A stretch of DNA of 64,000 nucleotides, from the NCBI GenBank assembly GCA_003313425.1, contig NHZP01000029.1, forward strand, positions 186,001 to 250,000, written 5' to 3'. This document shows positions 13,848-24,866 of the stretch, one piece after another. Positions within the stretch are counted from its first letter, which is position 1, and each line of letters starts with the position of its first letter. Below the pieces are notes generated by a model, which was given only the letters and a program-made list of their open reading frames with translations, did not search any database and was not told the origin of the DNA. Source of the stretch: Pseudopyrenochaeta lycopersici (Eukaryota; Ascomycota; Dothideomycetes; Pleosporales; Pseudopyrenochaetaceae). A program made the position numbers and the translations under genes.

Positions 13848-14487
13848 AAGCTAAGTCTTGGGGTAATGGCGTTTTGTAGCGTTTGTGAGATATCATGTTT
13901 TATGGGTCGCGTCAGAGACGCGCGGACAGGATCGCTGGAATCGCGCGAGCTGGGGTTAGCAACAAGGCATTACTCGCGGTTAGGGCTGCATAGCGATCAT
14001 TCTTGTGTATAAATACGAGCTGAAATACGGACTCGTATATCCGCCTAACAATACCTTTTCAACTACCCACCAACACGTATACAGAAGGGTGTGAGGCTTG
14101 AGTCGGCGCAATAAGCAATGACCCTGTCACACGCGTTTGACCGAGCGGATGTCACCAGCCACAATTCTGGCCAACTTGGGAGGGTGGGTTACACAATAGG
14201 AATGTCGGCTTGGAGCCATTACTTGAAGCATCAACACGCGCAATATAGTTTCCACAATAAGCTCGGCGACCTTTTTGTGGGAGAGAAATGCATGCTGATC
14301 CGGGCCGATCTCCCTCGGTTAGACTTGCGCTTTGAACGTGCCAGCCTCATTGCGCGAGCTGTGCCTGCCAAGTCTGGCCAGTGATCAGCGACCGCCATCT
14401 TTCACCCTTCGCCGACCTTGTCACGCTTCAATATCATTTCAGCCAAACCCCCGGCGTCGCTAGCCGTTTGGACATTGCTAATGGATT
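13848..14487. other. Intergenic, promoter side of med5
   Basis: No coding exon is supported. An 88-codon open frame at 14118-14384 lacks any recognisable motif and is treated as chance. Confidence 0.45.
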
Positions 14488-17400
14488 ATGGAGTCCATGG
14501 TCAAAGAGTGGACTCTGTTTCTGGATCGGTGCCTTGAAAGCCGCATTCAGGCAGATCTATTCGCCGCAGCAGTCGCGCAATTACACGCAAGGTCACCGCT
14601 CCCCGGCCGCAAGCTTGCTGCCTTGTTACTTCGGCCGCGTTCTGCAGGAGCAAGTAGCATCGATCCGCGTGTGGTCATTTACCTTGAGCAGCTATTGGCT
14701 CTGAAAAAGGTCGATGCTGCGGACGTGTTATCTTCGACATTCTCGTTTTCAAAGGATCGGCTCCCAAAGGCGGGCGACGAGACCGCGCCCAAAGACTCAC
14801 AATGGAACAACCCGCCAGAATTAGAGGAAATTGTTTTTCATCGCCTGCACAAGGCTTTTGCAGCCGACGAACGCCCTATCAATAACACCGAAGGAATCAG
14901 AACCCTGATCGTCGTGACGAGATGGATGCAGGCAATGGTAACCTCGCACACCAGCGATACCATGATTCAAGCCATGGCTGGTATTCAACAGCAGCCGCAG
15001 CAACAGTCCATCAATGTCCGGGAGGGTCTTGGTGTACTCGTGGTCGGGATTATAGAGAACCCAAAGATTCTCGCCATTTTAAATAATCCCAAAGGCAAAG
15101 GTAGGCGAAAATCTCGGTTCATAATGCATTGATTCAGTCTCGCGGCTATTTCACGTCGAATTTGTAAATGACGGTGCTTACAAAGCTCTAGATATCCGCA
15201 AGAGCTTCACACAGTCATTGTCGTCTTTCATCCCATTCTTGTCTCACAACTCAGTTGGGTCTCAAAACTCATTGCAGCTCGCTAGTAGGCTGGAAATTTC
15301 CCAAAAACAACATGACTTCTATGACAAGCTTCCCACTATTGATGGTGAAGCGAGCGAGAACACTGGTCTTGAAGTTGCCGCGCTCCAGCTCGAAGCGGTC
15401 ATGGACCTCCCTATCCTGAACACGAGAGCCGGGCTCTATATCTTCTTGAACTCCTTGGTAATCCTCCTAGGCCATCTGTATCTATCGCAGCTGACTCCTC
15501 TAAGCTTGTTGCGAGGCCGCTCACGGATGATTTCACCATTGTCAATTACTTACATTCACGATACAAGGTAAACAGCAGCTGCTCCATGTTCGATTCCTTG
15601 GCTTACTTGTCAAGCATGATCCCCAAAATATGGCCACAGACTTGATTACTGCTGCCTTCGACCTCCTCGCCAATGCCATGTACCGAAGCGAACCTGCCCA
15701 AACAATGTTCTACCTCAAATCCTTCCTCATCAACAAAGTCCCCATTCTCATCTCACAGATATCTGCATCCATATTTCCGATGACGCCAGAGCTTTGGATT
15801 ACCCAGGCGCTGAGTCACGTGGACCCCAATGCCTTTCCAGCTTTCTCTCAAGGCTTCGACGATATAATGGGTAACAACAATTCGCTTTCTGATGTGAGGC
15901 AAGACTTTCTCAATGCTTGCACGCTTCACGGGCTTATTCCTGCGGGCACTGTTGAACGACTGCTAGGAGAAGCGCCCATGCAAGGCCCACCGGAAACCAA
16001 GTACGACAGGAAACAGTTGCTTGATCAGTGCAAAAATAACTTTGACAAAGTTAGCATGTTCATTGATGAGCTGGAAAACCTCGATGGAAATGCTGGTGCC
16101 ATCGTTGGTGCGATCACAGATGTGTGAATACATTCTAGTGAAGAGACATATCTGCTAATGCGTGGACAGTTCATATCGCATCTCTGTGAGACCCAAACAA
16201 CCATGTACCTCAAGCAACTTTCTTGCTTAATATTCAAAAAGCCGCAAGCAATGGACGTTATACTTCAATTCTCATCACCGGCTAGCATCCTTCAACCACT
16301 GTGCCAATACCTGGATGACTGGCATTACGACAGCGATCAGGGTAACTTTCTTGAACCCTCTAGTAACCCTTCTAACACTCCCAGGGGAGGACCAGCCTGT
16401 GTATGATGAATTCGGCGCCATACTCGTGCTCGTCATGGCATTTATATACCGTTACGATCTCACCTACCATGATGTTGGCATTGGCCACAACGCATTCATT
16501 GCCCGGCTCATTGAGCAAGGTCAAAATAAAATCCCCCCCGAAGAATTGACAGAAGAACAGGGTAAACATCTTGGAAGCTGGCTGAAAGGGCTCTATGACT
16601 CCAATACGGAAGGCCTCAGCAACGACGTGTTCGCTTCCTGCCGTCCACAAGACTTCTATCTCATCGTTCCAACCTTTTTTAGGCAGACAGTCCTTGCATG
16701 TTCAACAGGCGTCCTCACTTTTGAGGTTGTAAAGGGTGGCTTGGAATGTGAGTAATTGTCACAGATTTAGGCTTTGCAGCGTTTGACCACTTTATAGACC
16801 TCGGGGAAACCTTCCTCTTACCGTCCTTGATTGGCGGCTTGATATGGCTGTCATCTTACGCCCTTGAGCAAACACACAATGATCTTGACGCGGTGATGAG
16901 AATCTTCAAGGAGGTTACTTTGGCGGCTCCTTCATCAGGAGATGCACAAGCTATGCATTCTGCTATCCTGGCGACCGTCTCCAGCCGTCTTGAGAAATGT
17001 TTTCGCACGCTGCAGCGGCGTGATCCGAGCCGCAAGGATATCGAACCTCTTTTGCACGCCATCAAGGGATACAGCCATTACGAGCGCTCTGTATATTCAT
17101 CCTTGAAAGAATTAGAGCAGTGGACCAACGCACCAAATAGTACTCTGAACACGGCCTTACGACATACAATGCAGCAGCTGTCGCAGTGGGCTCCGACTGC
17201 GTCTATACAGCCGAATCCTCCGAGCTACACGCACCGTCAGATCTATGCGACGCTGAAAATTCTTGGAACCTACCGGACTCTGAGAGCTATTGTGGATGAG
17301 GTCAAAGCCCAAACAAACGCTGGCAATGGTGCTGTCGCACTCGATATTGGCGTTTCAATCATTTGTTCACCTACGGTGGAAGACAGCCCCATATCTGTAG

Positions 17401-17951
17401 ATTGGGTGGGAGGTTCTATTTCCGTTCCCGCGCCTCCACGGACACGTGCAAACCTCCGCGAGATGCTCAAGCAGGAGTTCGATAATGCCGCAAGTTTGGT
17501 TGCTACCGATCCTCTGACTGCGGAGACAATCGTCCGTCTCCACCGCCGCGTCGAGGCGCAACTCACTTCACTTGGAGAGGCTAGTCTCCAAGCCCCAGCC
17601 CTCAACTTACCTAGCGTCAATATTGTGGACATACAATCCCAAACGATTTCCGACGACATCAACAAAGCAATCGACGACGCAGCAGCAGCTTCAATTGTCG
17701 AAGACATCTCCAATATGGACAACAAGGCACTGCAGCGCAGTATGGATGAGCTTACTGGCACCGAGGGCTTGGACCTGGCTAGCATGGGTATGGGCACAGA
17801 TGCGGGCACTGGTGATCTGAGCACAGATTTGGGTGCTTTGCCAGACTTGGATATGACAGACTTGGGCGCGATGGGCATGGATATGGATATGAGTATGGAC
17901 ATAGGTGGTGGTGGCGATGATGATTGGGGATTAGATTTTGACAACATGTAA
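14488..17951 (+). CDS. med5: Mediator complex subunit 5 (Med5/Nut1)
   Basis: Subunit of the Mediator tail module, which links activators to RNA polymerase II in the nucleus. Seven exons, 14488-15100, 15192-15457, 15505-15567, 15615-16121, 16170-16341, 16385-16747 and 16798-17951, give 1045 residues, a normal size for filamentous fungi. Identification rests on the start MESMVKEWTLFLDRC, the blocks TNYxHSRYK-type and PQNMATDLI across exons 3-4, PVYDEFGAILVLVMAF, and GETFLLPSLIGGLIWLSS. The C-terminus is acidic, with alternating Met-Asp pairs, Gly and a final WGLDFDNM, as in other fungal Med5 proteins. Introns 2 and 3 are both 47 nt and both use an AAG acceptor; intron 5 is only 43 nt. Two acceptors were chosen because only they keep the family frame. 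Confidence 0.92.
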
Positions 17952-18391
17952 ATCTGGTTCAGAACGACTAGCCCTTTGTAGTTGAACATGAGTAGATGAT
18001 GGTTATAAAATCAGAGGGCGCACACGGGTTGGGTACAATGGTTGGCAATTGTGTGTTTACTTTTCTCAATGTTGCTTCCAAATTCCCTTTGACGCACCCT
18101 GACTGGTTCAACTTTAAAAAGTAATCATCACTCGTTTGCTCAAACGCCACCGAATCATGTACCGAGGTTGGCAGACTACTCTAAACCCGGTAATAAGTAA
18201 TGATGGCGGGGTGTACCTACGAAGCTTCCGGTAGCTCATTCTGCCCCACATCTTACGGTACACCGTTTGCTAAGCAAAGAGCACTGTCTCTCGCTGACAG
18301 CCATATCCATTCTTCTCTCACTCCTGACCTTACCATTCTCATACATTAATTCCAATCCCCGCACTCACAAGTCCACCCGTGCAAATCCGCA
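17952..18391. other. Intergenic, med5 end to SDR start
   Basis: Holds the med5 3' region and the promoter of the next gene. Nothing else is recognised. Confidence 0.5.
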
Positions 18392-19654
18392 ATGCCGTAC
18401 GATCTCAAAGGAAGAAACGTCCTCATTACCGGGGGTTCAGCGTACGTACCTACCCAGCACATACACGCAATCTTGCTTTCTAACAACCCTCCTCTGATTT
18501 TGCATCCCAACGTCCGCATGCTTGCATTCTGGGTAGTCAAAGAAATACTGACGCACAGATAGCGGCCTCGGCGAACTCCTCAGCATAACGTTTGCAAAGG
18601 AAGGCGCGAATGTCGCTATCAACTACTTCAACCGCGTCGAGCCGGCGCAGAACGTGCAGCGGCAGTGCGAAGAGCAGGGTGTCAAAGCTGTAGTTATCAA
18701 AGCGGTATGTTATCCATCCCAATCCGCCTTGGGACAGAAATACGTTCAACCTAAAGAACGGGGGAAAGAGAAAGTGATTGACAAATTATGTGGCGTAGGA
18801 TATGACATCGACGGCTGAAGCGAAGAGAGCGGTGCAAGACACGATTCAGCAACTAGGTGGCCTTGATATTATTATTGCTAATGCTGTATGTATTCACTGT
18901 GTTCTTCCCCTTTGCTCTTTCACGACGTAGAGAGGGTACAGTGACGTGGAGTTGACGCGATGAACAGGGCTGGACGCGCTTTTCCGAGTGGAAAGATCTA
19001 GAGTCCATGAGCGAAGAGGAGTGGGATCGGTGCTGGTCTGCAAACGTCAAAGTGCCTAAGGCGCTGCTTTCAGAGGCAAGAGCTACGTTTGATAAGAACC
19101 CAGAAGGTGGGCAATTGATTACTACGGGGAGTATAGCTGTATGTTCCCACTTAACTCCTTTTGCTCTGATTCGTTCAGCTTCTTCGCTGCCCTTTAAAGA
19201 TGCTAATATGGTATAATAGGCCATCGGTCAAGGCGGGTCCAGTATGCCATACTCTGTCACCAAAGCCGCGCAATTGCACCTTGTAAAATGCCTCGCCGTC
19301 ACTGTTGGACCAAAGATCCGCGTCAACACTGTGCTACCAGGCCTTCTTCTCACAGAATGGGTACATAGCCCTTTCCCTACATGCCTCTCCTTTTCTTCTT
19401 CACCCTTCCTAGCCTGCCTTGCATTTAGAAATTCACCACCATTTCATGGCTTCCTCTAGCTACGTGCTGACAACAGGGAACAGGGCCTAAAATATTCCGA
19501 GGAAAAGATTGCAGCTGCCAAGAACGTTGCAGTATTGAAGCACGAGACCTTTCTGGACGATTGTGCAGCGGCATTCGTGCTCTTGGCGAAGAACACAAGC
19601 ATGACTGGTATGCGGATCCAAGTCGACGCTGGGATGAACGTACAGGGTGCGTAA
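18392..19654 (+). CDS. Short-chain dehydrogenase/reductase
   Basis: NAD(P)-dependent oxidoreductase of the classical SDR family, 253 residues. Six exons: 18392-18441, 18563-18704, 18799-18885, 18968-19138, 19220-19360 and 19484-19654, all with GT..AG introns. Motifs are intact: the cofactor loop TGGSAGLG (residues 13-20) is built across the first intron, then NAG, the catalytic serine in TTGSIA, and YSVTK as the Tyr/Lys pair, followed by RVNTVLPGLL. The end MRIQVDAGMNV is typical of FabG-like SDRs. No targeting peptide is apparent, so it is likely cytosolic. Its 3' end faces that of the malonyl-CoA:ACP transacylase 195 bp away. The substrate cannot be read from sequence. Confidence 0.9.
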
Positions 19655-19849
19655 ATGAGGCTTCTTGTCGACTTGAGTTGACGGGAGTGCCGAGATGTGT
19701 CGTGCACTGTTGAGCGTGAAGTGGCAAGGTCGCAGTAGCAAGCCCTCAAGCTTCTCGACATGGTCTTGCGTCTAGGGTATATCGTCCTGACGCTCTAAGG
19801 CTTCTTCCCAGCTGCCACGGATTTTTGACATGTGCTAACTGTCCAATCT

Positions 19850-21151
19850 TCAAACTTCTTCCACATCTTCTGTATCATCCAACGCCCTAATGACTTCTTC
19901 CATCTCCTTTGGACTGGTAATACCCCACACGCCGCCACCTTTGACTGCCCCCTTCATGCCCACCTCTTTGCCGACCAGATTCCTTCCCACCTTGCCCGGC
20001 CCAATGCCTACATATCGCATGACCTTCTCCTGTTCATGTAGGTATTTGACACTCTTCCACCACTGTACAGTCTCCACACAGCTCCGTGCCAGCAGATCCT
20101 TCAGCTGCTCCTTGCTCTGGAAGGGCTTCCCGGAGACATTCGATATGCAGGGCATGAGACCTGGCCAGGTGATGATGTCGCGCCCTCCTTCGAGTTCTTT
20201 GTGGAGGATGCGCTTCATCGTCTCTTGTGCCGGCTTCATGAGGTTGCTGTGGAAGGGCGAATCGGACTTCAGGCGTACATGTCGAGGGTCGTGGCCGCCA
20301 AATTGGCGTAGATTGGTTAGCAGGGTTTGTATCCGGGCGATGCTGCCGCTCAGCACAATCTGGTTCTTGGAGTTGATGTTCGCGACTGCGACTTGTTGTA
20401 CGGCAGGCAGGTCATCTTTGGAATCCGACTTGGAGTGGGGCCCAGATATCTCGAGGAAATCGCGTATACCACTCATAAGTGACTGCATATGTGCCTCGGA
20501 CTCACACACCAATGCCACCATGCCAAACTCGCCGCCCTCTGTCTCGACGGCTTCGCGGCTGCACTTGCTCATTACTTCGGCTCGTCGCCGCACCATCTTC
20601 AGCGCGTCCTGGAAGGTCAGATAACCGCCGGCTACTAGCGCTGCGAACTCTCCCAGTGAGTGCCCTAGCGTGACATCTATGCGCTCGCTGAGATTGAAGC
20701 CGAAGTCTTGCTCCATGACTCGCAGAATGAGTATCGAGGTGGCCATGATGGCCGGTTGCGCGTTCTCGGTTTCGGTAAGCTCGGCATTGGTGCCTGACTC
20801 TATGACCTTGGTGAGAGGGAGTTTGAGTGTTTCGTCGATTTCTTCGAGGATGGGTTTCGCCGTGCCTGGGAAGGCTTCGAGCCATGGCGTGCACATGCCC
20901 ACTCGCTGTACGCCCTGGCCTGTTGATTATTAGCATCCTGACAGGCCTGGAGTCGAATTGAGCGTCTGCATAGAATTGGTCGTACCAGGAAAAAAGATGG
21001 CTGTCTTCGGTCTCTTCGCCCGCGATTCCGGCACACTGCTCATCCATCTTGGAGCTCCTCGGTGGCGGCCGTCGCGCTGCCCACCGCATTGCATGCATCT
21101 CCGCGAGATGCGCGGAATGCTTCTGGAGATTGGCGTGAGAGGGCTAGACAT
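19850..21151 (-). CDS. mct1: Malonyl-CoA:ACP transacylase, probably mitochondrial
   Basis: Transfers malonyl groups from CoA to acyl carrier protein, feeding mitochondrial type II fatty acid synthesis and lipoate supply. Two exons on the minus strand, 21151-20986 and 20919-19850, with a 66-nt intron, give 411 residues. The intron splits the conserved FPGQG motif. The nucleophile elbow GHSLGE (Ser143) and the catalytic His279 in SDSPFHSNLM are present. The first 45 residues are rich in Arg and Ser and poor in acidic residues (SRSIPRISRR), fitting a mitochondrial presequence. The standalone enzyme with this N-terminus argues against a polyketide synthase fragment; no KS, ACP or other PKS domain lies nearby. 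Long frames on the opposite strand are shadows. Confidence 0.92.
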
Positions 21152-21553
21152 GATGGGTTCGTGCTATGACAATGGCAAGGTCATGATAGGGGGTTACACT
21201 ATTTCGCGGCGGGGATGCGGAGGTTCGAGGCGCGGGGAATTGAGGGCTGATGGCTGCTTGGAGCTTGGGATGGCACGGGCCAGTTATCCGCGGCCGCGAA
21301 GACATGAATCGCCAAATTCCGCACCGTTGCTTTTCCGCACCTTGACGGGTCAATCATGGCCGACGCCAGGTCTCTAATTTTCCGACTTAGTTCTGGTCTT
21401 GAAGTCACGTAGGCGTGGGGGCTGCGTACGTGGATGCAATAGAAGACTAGGCGGATAATGAGTGCAGTTGAATTGGCTGAAAGCAGTGAAGTATAGAGCT
21501 ACAAAAGCAGATTCATCCGCTCCAGTTTATAGCGCACATCCAAGTGAACGCAT
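21152..21553. other. Intergenic, mct1 upstream region
   Basis: Promoter side of the transacylase gene and 3' side of the next minus-strand gene. No coding exon is seen. Confidence 0.5.
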
Positions 21554-24154
21554 TCACAGGGCCCGAATAGTCAACTCGCCCGCAAAGAGCCTACCGACCC
21601 TGTAGATTTGCCGTGGCCTTGGTAGCCTGCCCTTGATCTGCTCTGTCTTAGTGGGATACTGGCGACCTAAGTTTGCGAGTACGTACCAGAGACCCATCTC
21701 GAAAGGCCAACTCAGTCTGCTCGTCGTTCATCGGGATGGCGTTTTCAGGCAAACCGAAGACTTCTTTCAGGCTTCTCGCTGCCTTGCTGTCCTTCGCGGC
21801 AAAGTCTTCGCTGGCCTGCGATTCCTTCTCACTGTCGTTGAAACGTTGAGGTTTCCACGCCCCATCGCTCTCGTTGTGAATGTCCTCTCTCCTATATTTC
21901 CGCACATGTGCTAATCGGTAGTCTGGCCCGAAAAATTTCTTTCTTGAAGGCCTTGCCTTGATTTCAGCAATCTTTTTAGCCCTTTCAGCTTGTGTCATCG
22001 TCTCAATTGACGACTTTCCTTCGTGCAACATAATCTTATAGAAGCTGGTTTCTCGCTTGACATCGTGGTCAGAAGAGAACGGTTGCCGCGGGGCGGACCG
22101 TACAAAAGGCATGAATGGTCCATCATCATCCTTCGATGTGTTGTTCACTGGCCGCTTTGTGTAGATAACAACTCGAGGTTCGGATCGAGGCTTCGTAGAA
22201 ATAGTCAACGTCGGGGATGGAGCACTTTTGGTAGCTCTCGCACCATATGTTCGTTCCCTGGTTATATCACTAGCTCGCGGAGTGGTGACATAGTTTGATG
22301 GTCTACAATACTCGTGGTATTTTTTCTGATACCGTGCTCGCATAGTTGAGTTGACGAAGCTATAGAACTTTGTTGACCCTTGTCTTCCTGCCATCTTACG
22401 GCAACAGAACTCAGGAAAAGTAGACAGAGATGCCTTTATACCTTTTTCCCAAGACCCTTCACCTTTTTGCAAGTGCGTGAATCTACATGCTAGCCAGTCG
22501 ATGACATCTGAAGCAGTCAAGTCCAAGACGCTTGCAGCCACCAGTGCTATCCTTGCCAGCTCTCGGTTCGTGTAGCACTTTTCAGCTGCGAGCGGGGTCG
22601 AAGTCTCTGATTGGGTGTCCATTGAACGTCTGGAATCAAGCGGTGGTTCATTGGTGCTGAGGAAAGGTGTCGGGACTCCAGCTGCTTCCAGCTGCTCTGC
22701 TCCTGATGCGGCTGCAAATGAATCATCGTCGCGTTCTACGTTGGCAATGGGTAGGATGCTCTCGTTTCCTTCGGTGGCCAGCCGACAGCCACTTAAGTTT
22801 GTCTCGAGTGAAGAAGCAGGAACTGGTGTCTCCTGTATCTCCATTGTTCCAGATTCAGAAATAAGAGATCGGGTCCGGCAATTGCGGCTGTCATAGTCAG
22901 TATCATAGACGATACGAAAGCGAGGCAACGTTACCATTTGGGATCATCACCGCTGTTATCAGCAGAAATTCGCTCTTTCAGGCATACGAAACACAGAACC
23001 GTCAAGATCGGTTTCTTCTCGGATTGATATCGGCTAGCAAGCATCAAACCATCATCGCTCTTAGCTTTGATGTCGTGGAAAACCTGCTGTGTGTAGGCAG
23101 ATTCGGAAAACTCGAGTTGGCTTGAGCGTTGCGTAGGTGTGTCAGGAACCTCGACGCGCTCACATGTTTTGAACACGCATTGTTCAATTGTTTCTGATGT
23201 AGTAGTCGACATGTTCAAGCTTAAAGCTAAGCTATTGGCTACAGTTGTGCCGAATGTTTCCAAGTTGTTTGGTCGGCTTGACGGGTCAATAGCCCAATTT
23301 GGTTGGGCATCGGCGATTTGGGGTTTCCCATGTGTCCGATCACTATTAAGACATGCGCTTAGTGGTGCTGCCTGCCGTAAACTTAGTATTGTATCACCGT
23401 GGGCCTCGGTGTGTCTAGGAATGGCGACTTCTATTGCAGGGTCCGTGGGCGCTAAGCCGAAGGATGCTCTTTGAGTATGTGGCGCAGCAAGTATTCTTGA
23501 ATCACGGATTTTGTTGCTGGTCAAACAGTTTACACACCTCCATTGTTGCCTGGTGCTGTTAATTTCTGTCGGGACATTAGACAAGGGTATACCCACAGAT
23601 CAACCCCTTCGATGAGCGGAGGCTTTCGGCAACTATCATGGTACGATCTTGTGCACACTGGACAATGAATGATTGGATTATAGTTGGTCGAAGAAGCATT
23701 CTCGCAAACACGGCACGCGTTTTTGCTTAGAGGAGTTAGAAATGGCGAAGAAGGGGTTAGATCTTTGTGAGAACGGTTGTGCCTTCCATGTGTTTGCACA
23801 GGATTCAAATTGGAGCCTCTGGAGCCACTTGAGCTAGTGCGTGTCAATTACATATCGACGTCAACGCTTGAGCGTGTCTCACCTACGCCTGACTTGACCG
23901 GGACCTGTAGGACCAAAGCGCAGGGCCGTCGAGCTTGAATTGTTCATGATGGAACCAGATATGTTGGATTCTATGCGTTGACGTTTTAGAGGTGGCGGTG
24001 ATATCCTCCTTAAAAGGCTTTCCCGCGAGGCTTTGAAGGGACGAGGTTGCAGCCTGTTGACACCATTGTGGTGGGTGAAGTTTTGTGGATCGTAATCTGC
24101 ATCACCACCAAAGTTGGGCTTCCGTGCTTCTGATACATCTCTTGTGTCTCTCAT
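21554..24154 (-). CDS. PHD-finger protein with forkhead-like region
   Basis: Five exons on the minus strand, 24154-23883, 23833-23597, 23549-22935, 22887-21687 and 21637-21554, give 802 residues. A complete C4HC3 PHD finger spans residues 131-178: Cys131, Cys134, Cys148, Cys151, His156, Cys159, Cys175, Cys178, with Trp173 two residues before Cys175. Intron 2 lies between the sixth and seventh ligands. A second CxxC pair (CFVC and CRNC, near residues 355-378) is completed by intron 3. Residues about 479-578 read like a winged helix of forkhead type: ARIALVAA, DVIDWLACRF, then WEKGIKASLS and a Phe-containing basic segment. The C-terminus PRPRQIYRVGRLFAGELTIR is conserved-looking and only appears with the last intron. 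A chromatin-linked nuclear role is inferred. Confidence 0.8.
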
Positions 24155-24866
24155 TTGGATGACGCTATATATATGACGAGAGGTGTAAATCTATGGGAGG
24201 ACGGACTCATCAGTACTTCCATTTCCAATCGGCTTGTGCTATATGTAGATGAAGGAGGATGCATCAGCTCTTTTCAGTTTTATGTGAGGCAGCATTTCGC
24301 CCATTGGAGGCTGTCTCTTTAGAGCGGCTCGCGGATAGTAACATGCAGGCAGAAACTCCCACGATGTAACGACGTTGAGCAACCACCAAAGGAAACCGTC
24401 TCAACGGTTTGCGATCTAACCTTTTACCAGGAGTCATCATGCAAAACAAGTACTTGTAATAAGCAACGTGAAAGTGATACGTACTTTATGTAATCCTTCC
24501 AAAAGCAATGACTGCAGACGCCAAAACCACCGATTTGGGACGATGCGCGTCTAGAACAATGTTGCGGCTCTCTGCAACGTCATGAGGGCTACATCAATCT
24601 CATGCAGGGGACGTTCCGCGCTGTGTCAATGGAAAGTGATGGCTGTCTGTCTGCTGTTCTGTGTGTGAGAACGTGCATGAATTGAGGCGTGGCACAGAGG
24701 ATCAGAAAAGTGGCGAGACGCGCCATCACGTGTCACATTCGCAGCCTCAGCCCAACATGGGTGGGGCAGCAGGCGCATCTGTCCTTTGCGGAAGGTGCCT
24801 GCATATAGCTGGCGACTTGAAGCCCACCAACTCTCCTCAAAGTCTTGCAGGCTCGGTATTGTAAAC
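24155..24866. other. Intergenic, divergent promoter region
   Basis: Separates the divergent PHD-protein and Scy1-like genes. No coding exon is supported. Confidence 0.5.

Noticed and set aside
14118..14384. An 88-codon open frame before med5
   Set aside because: No motif, no splice partner, and it lies in the expected promoter zone.
17270..17989. A 239-codon minus-strand open frame
   Set aside because: Antisense to the last med5 exon; the repeated Met-Asp codons of med5 create it.
19890..20624. A 244-codon plus-strand open frame
   Set aside because: Antisense to the malonyl transacylase exon; composition (Arg, Ser, Thr-rich) is that of a reverse-complement shadow.
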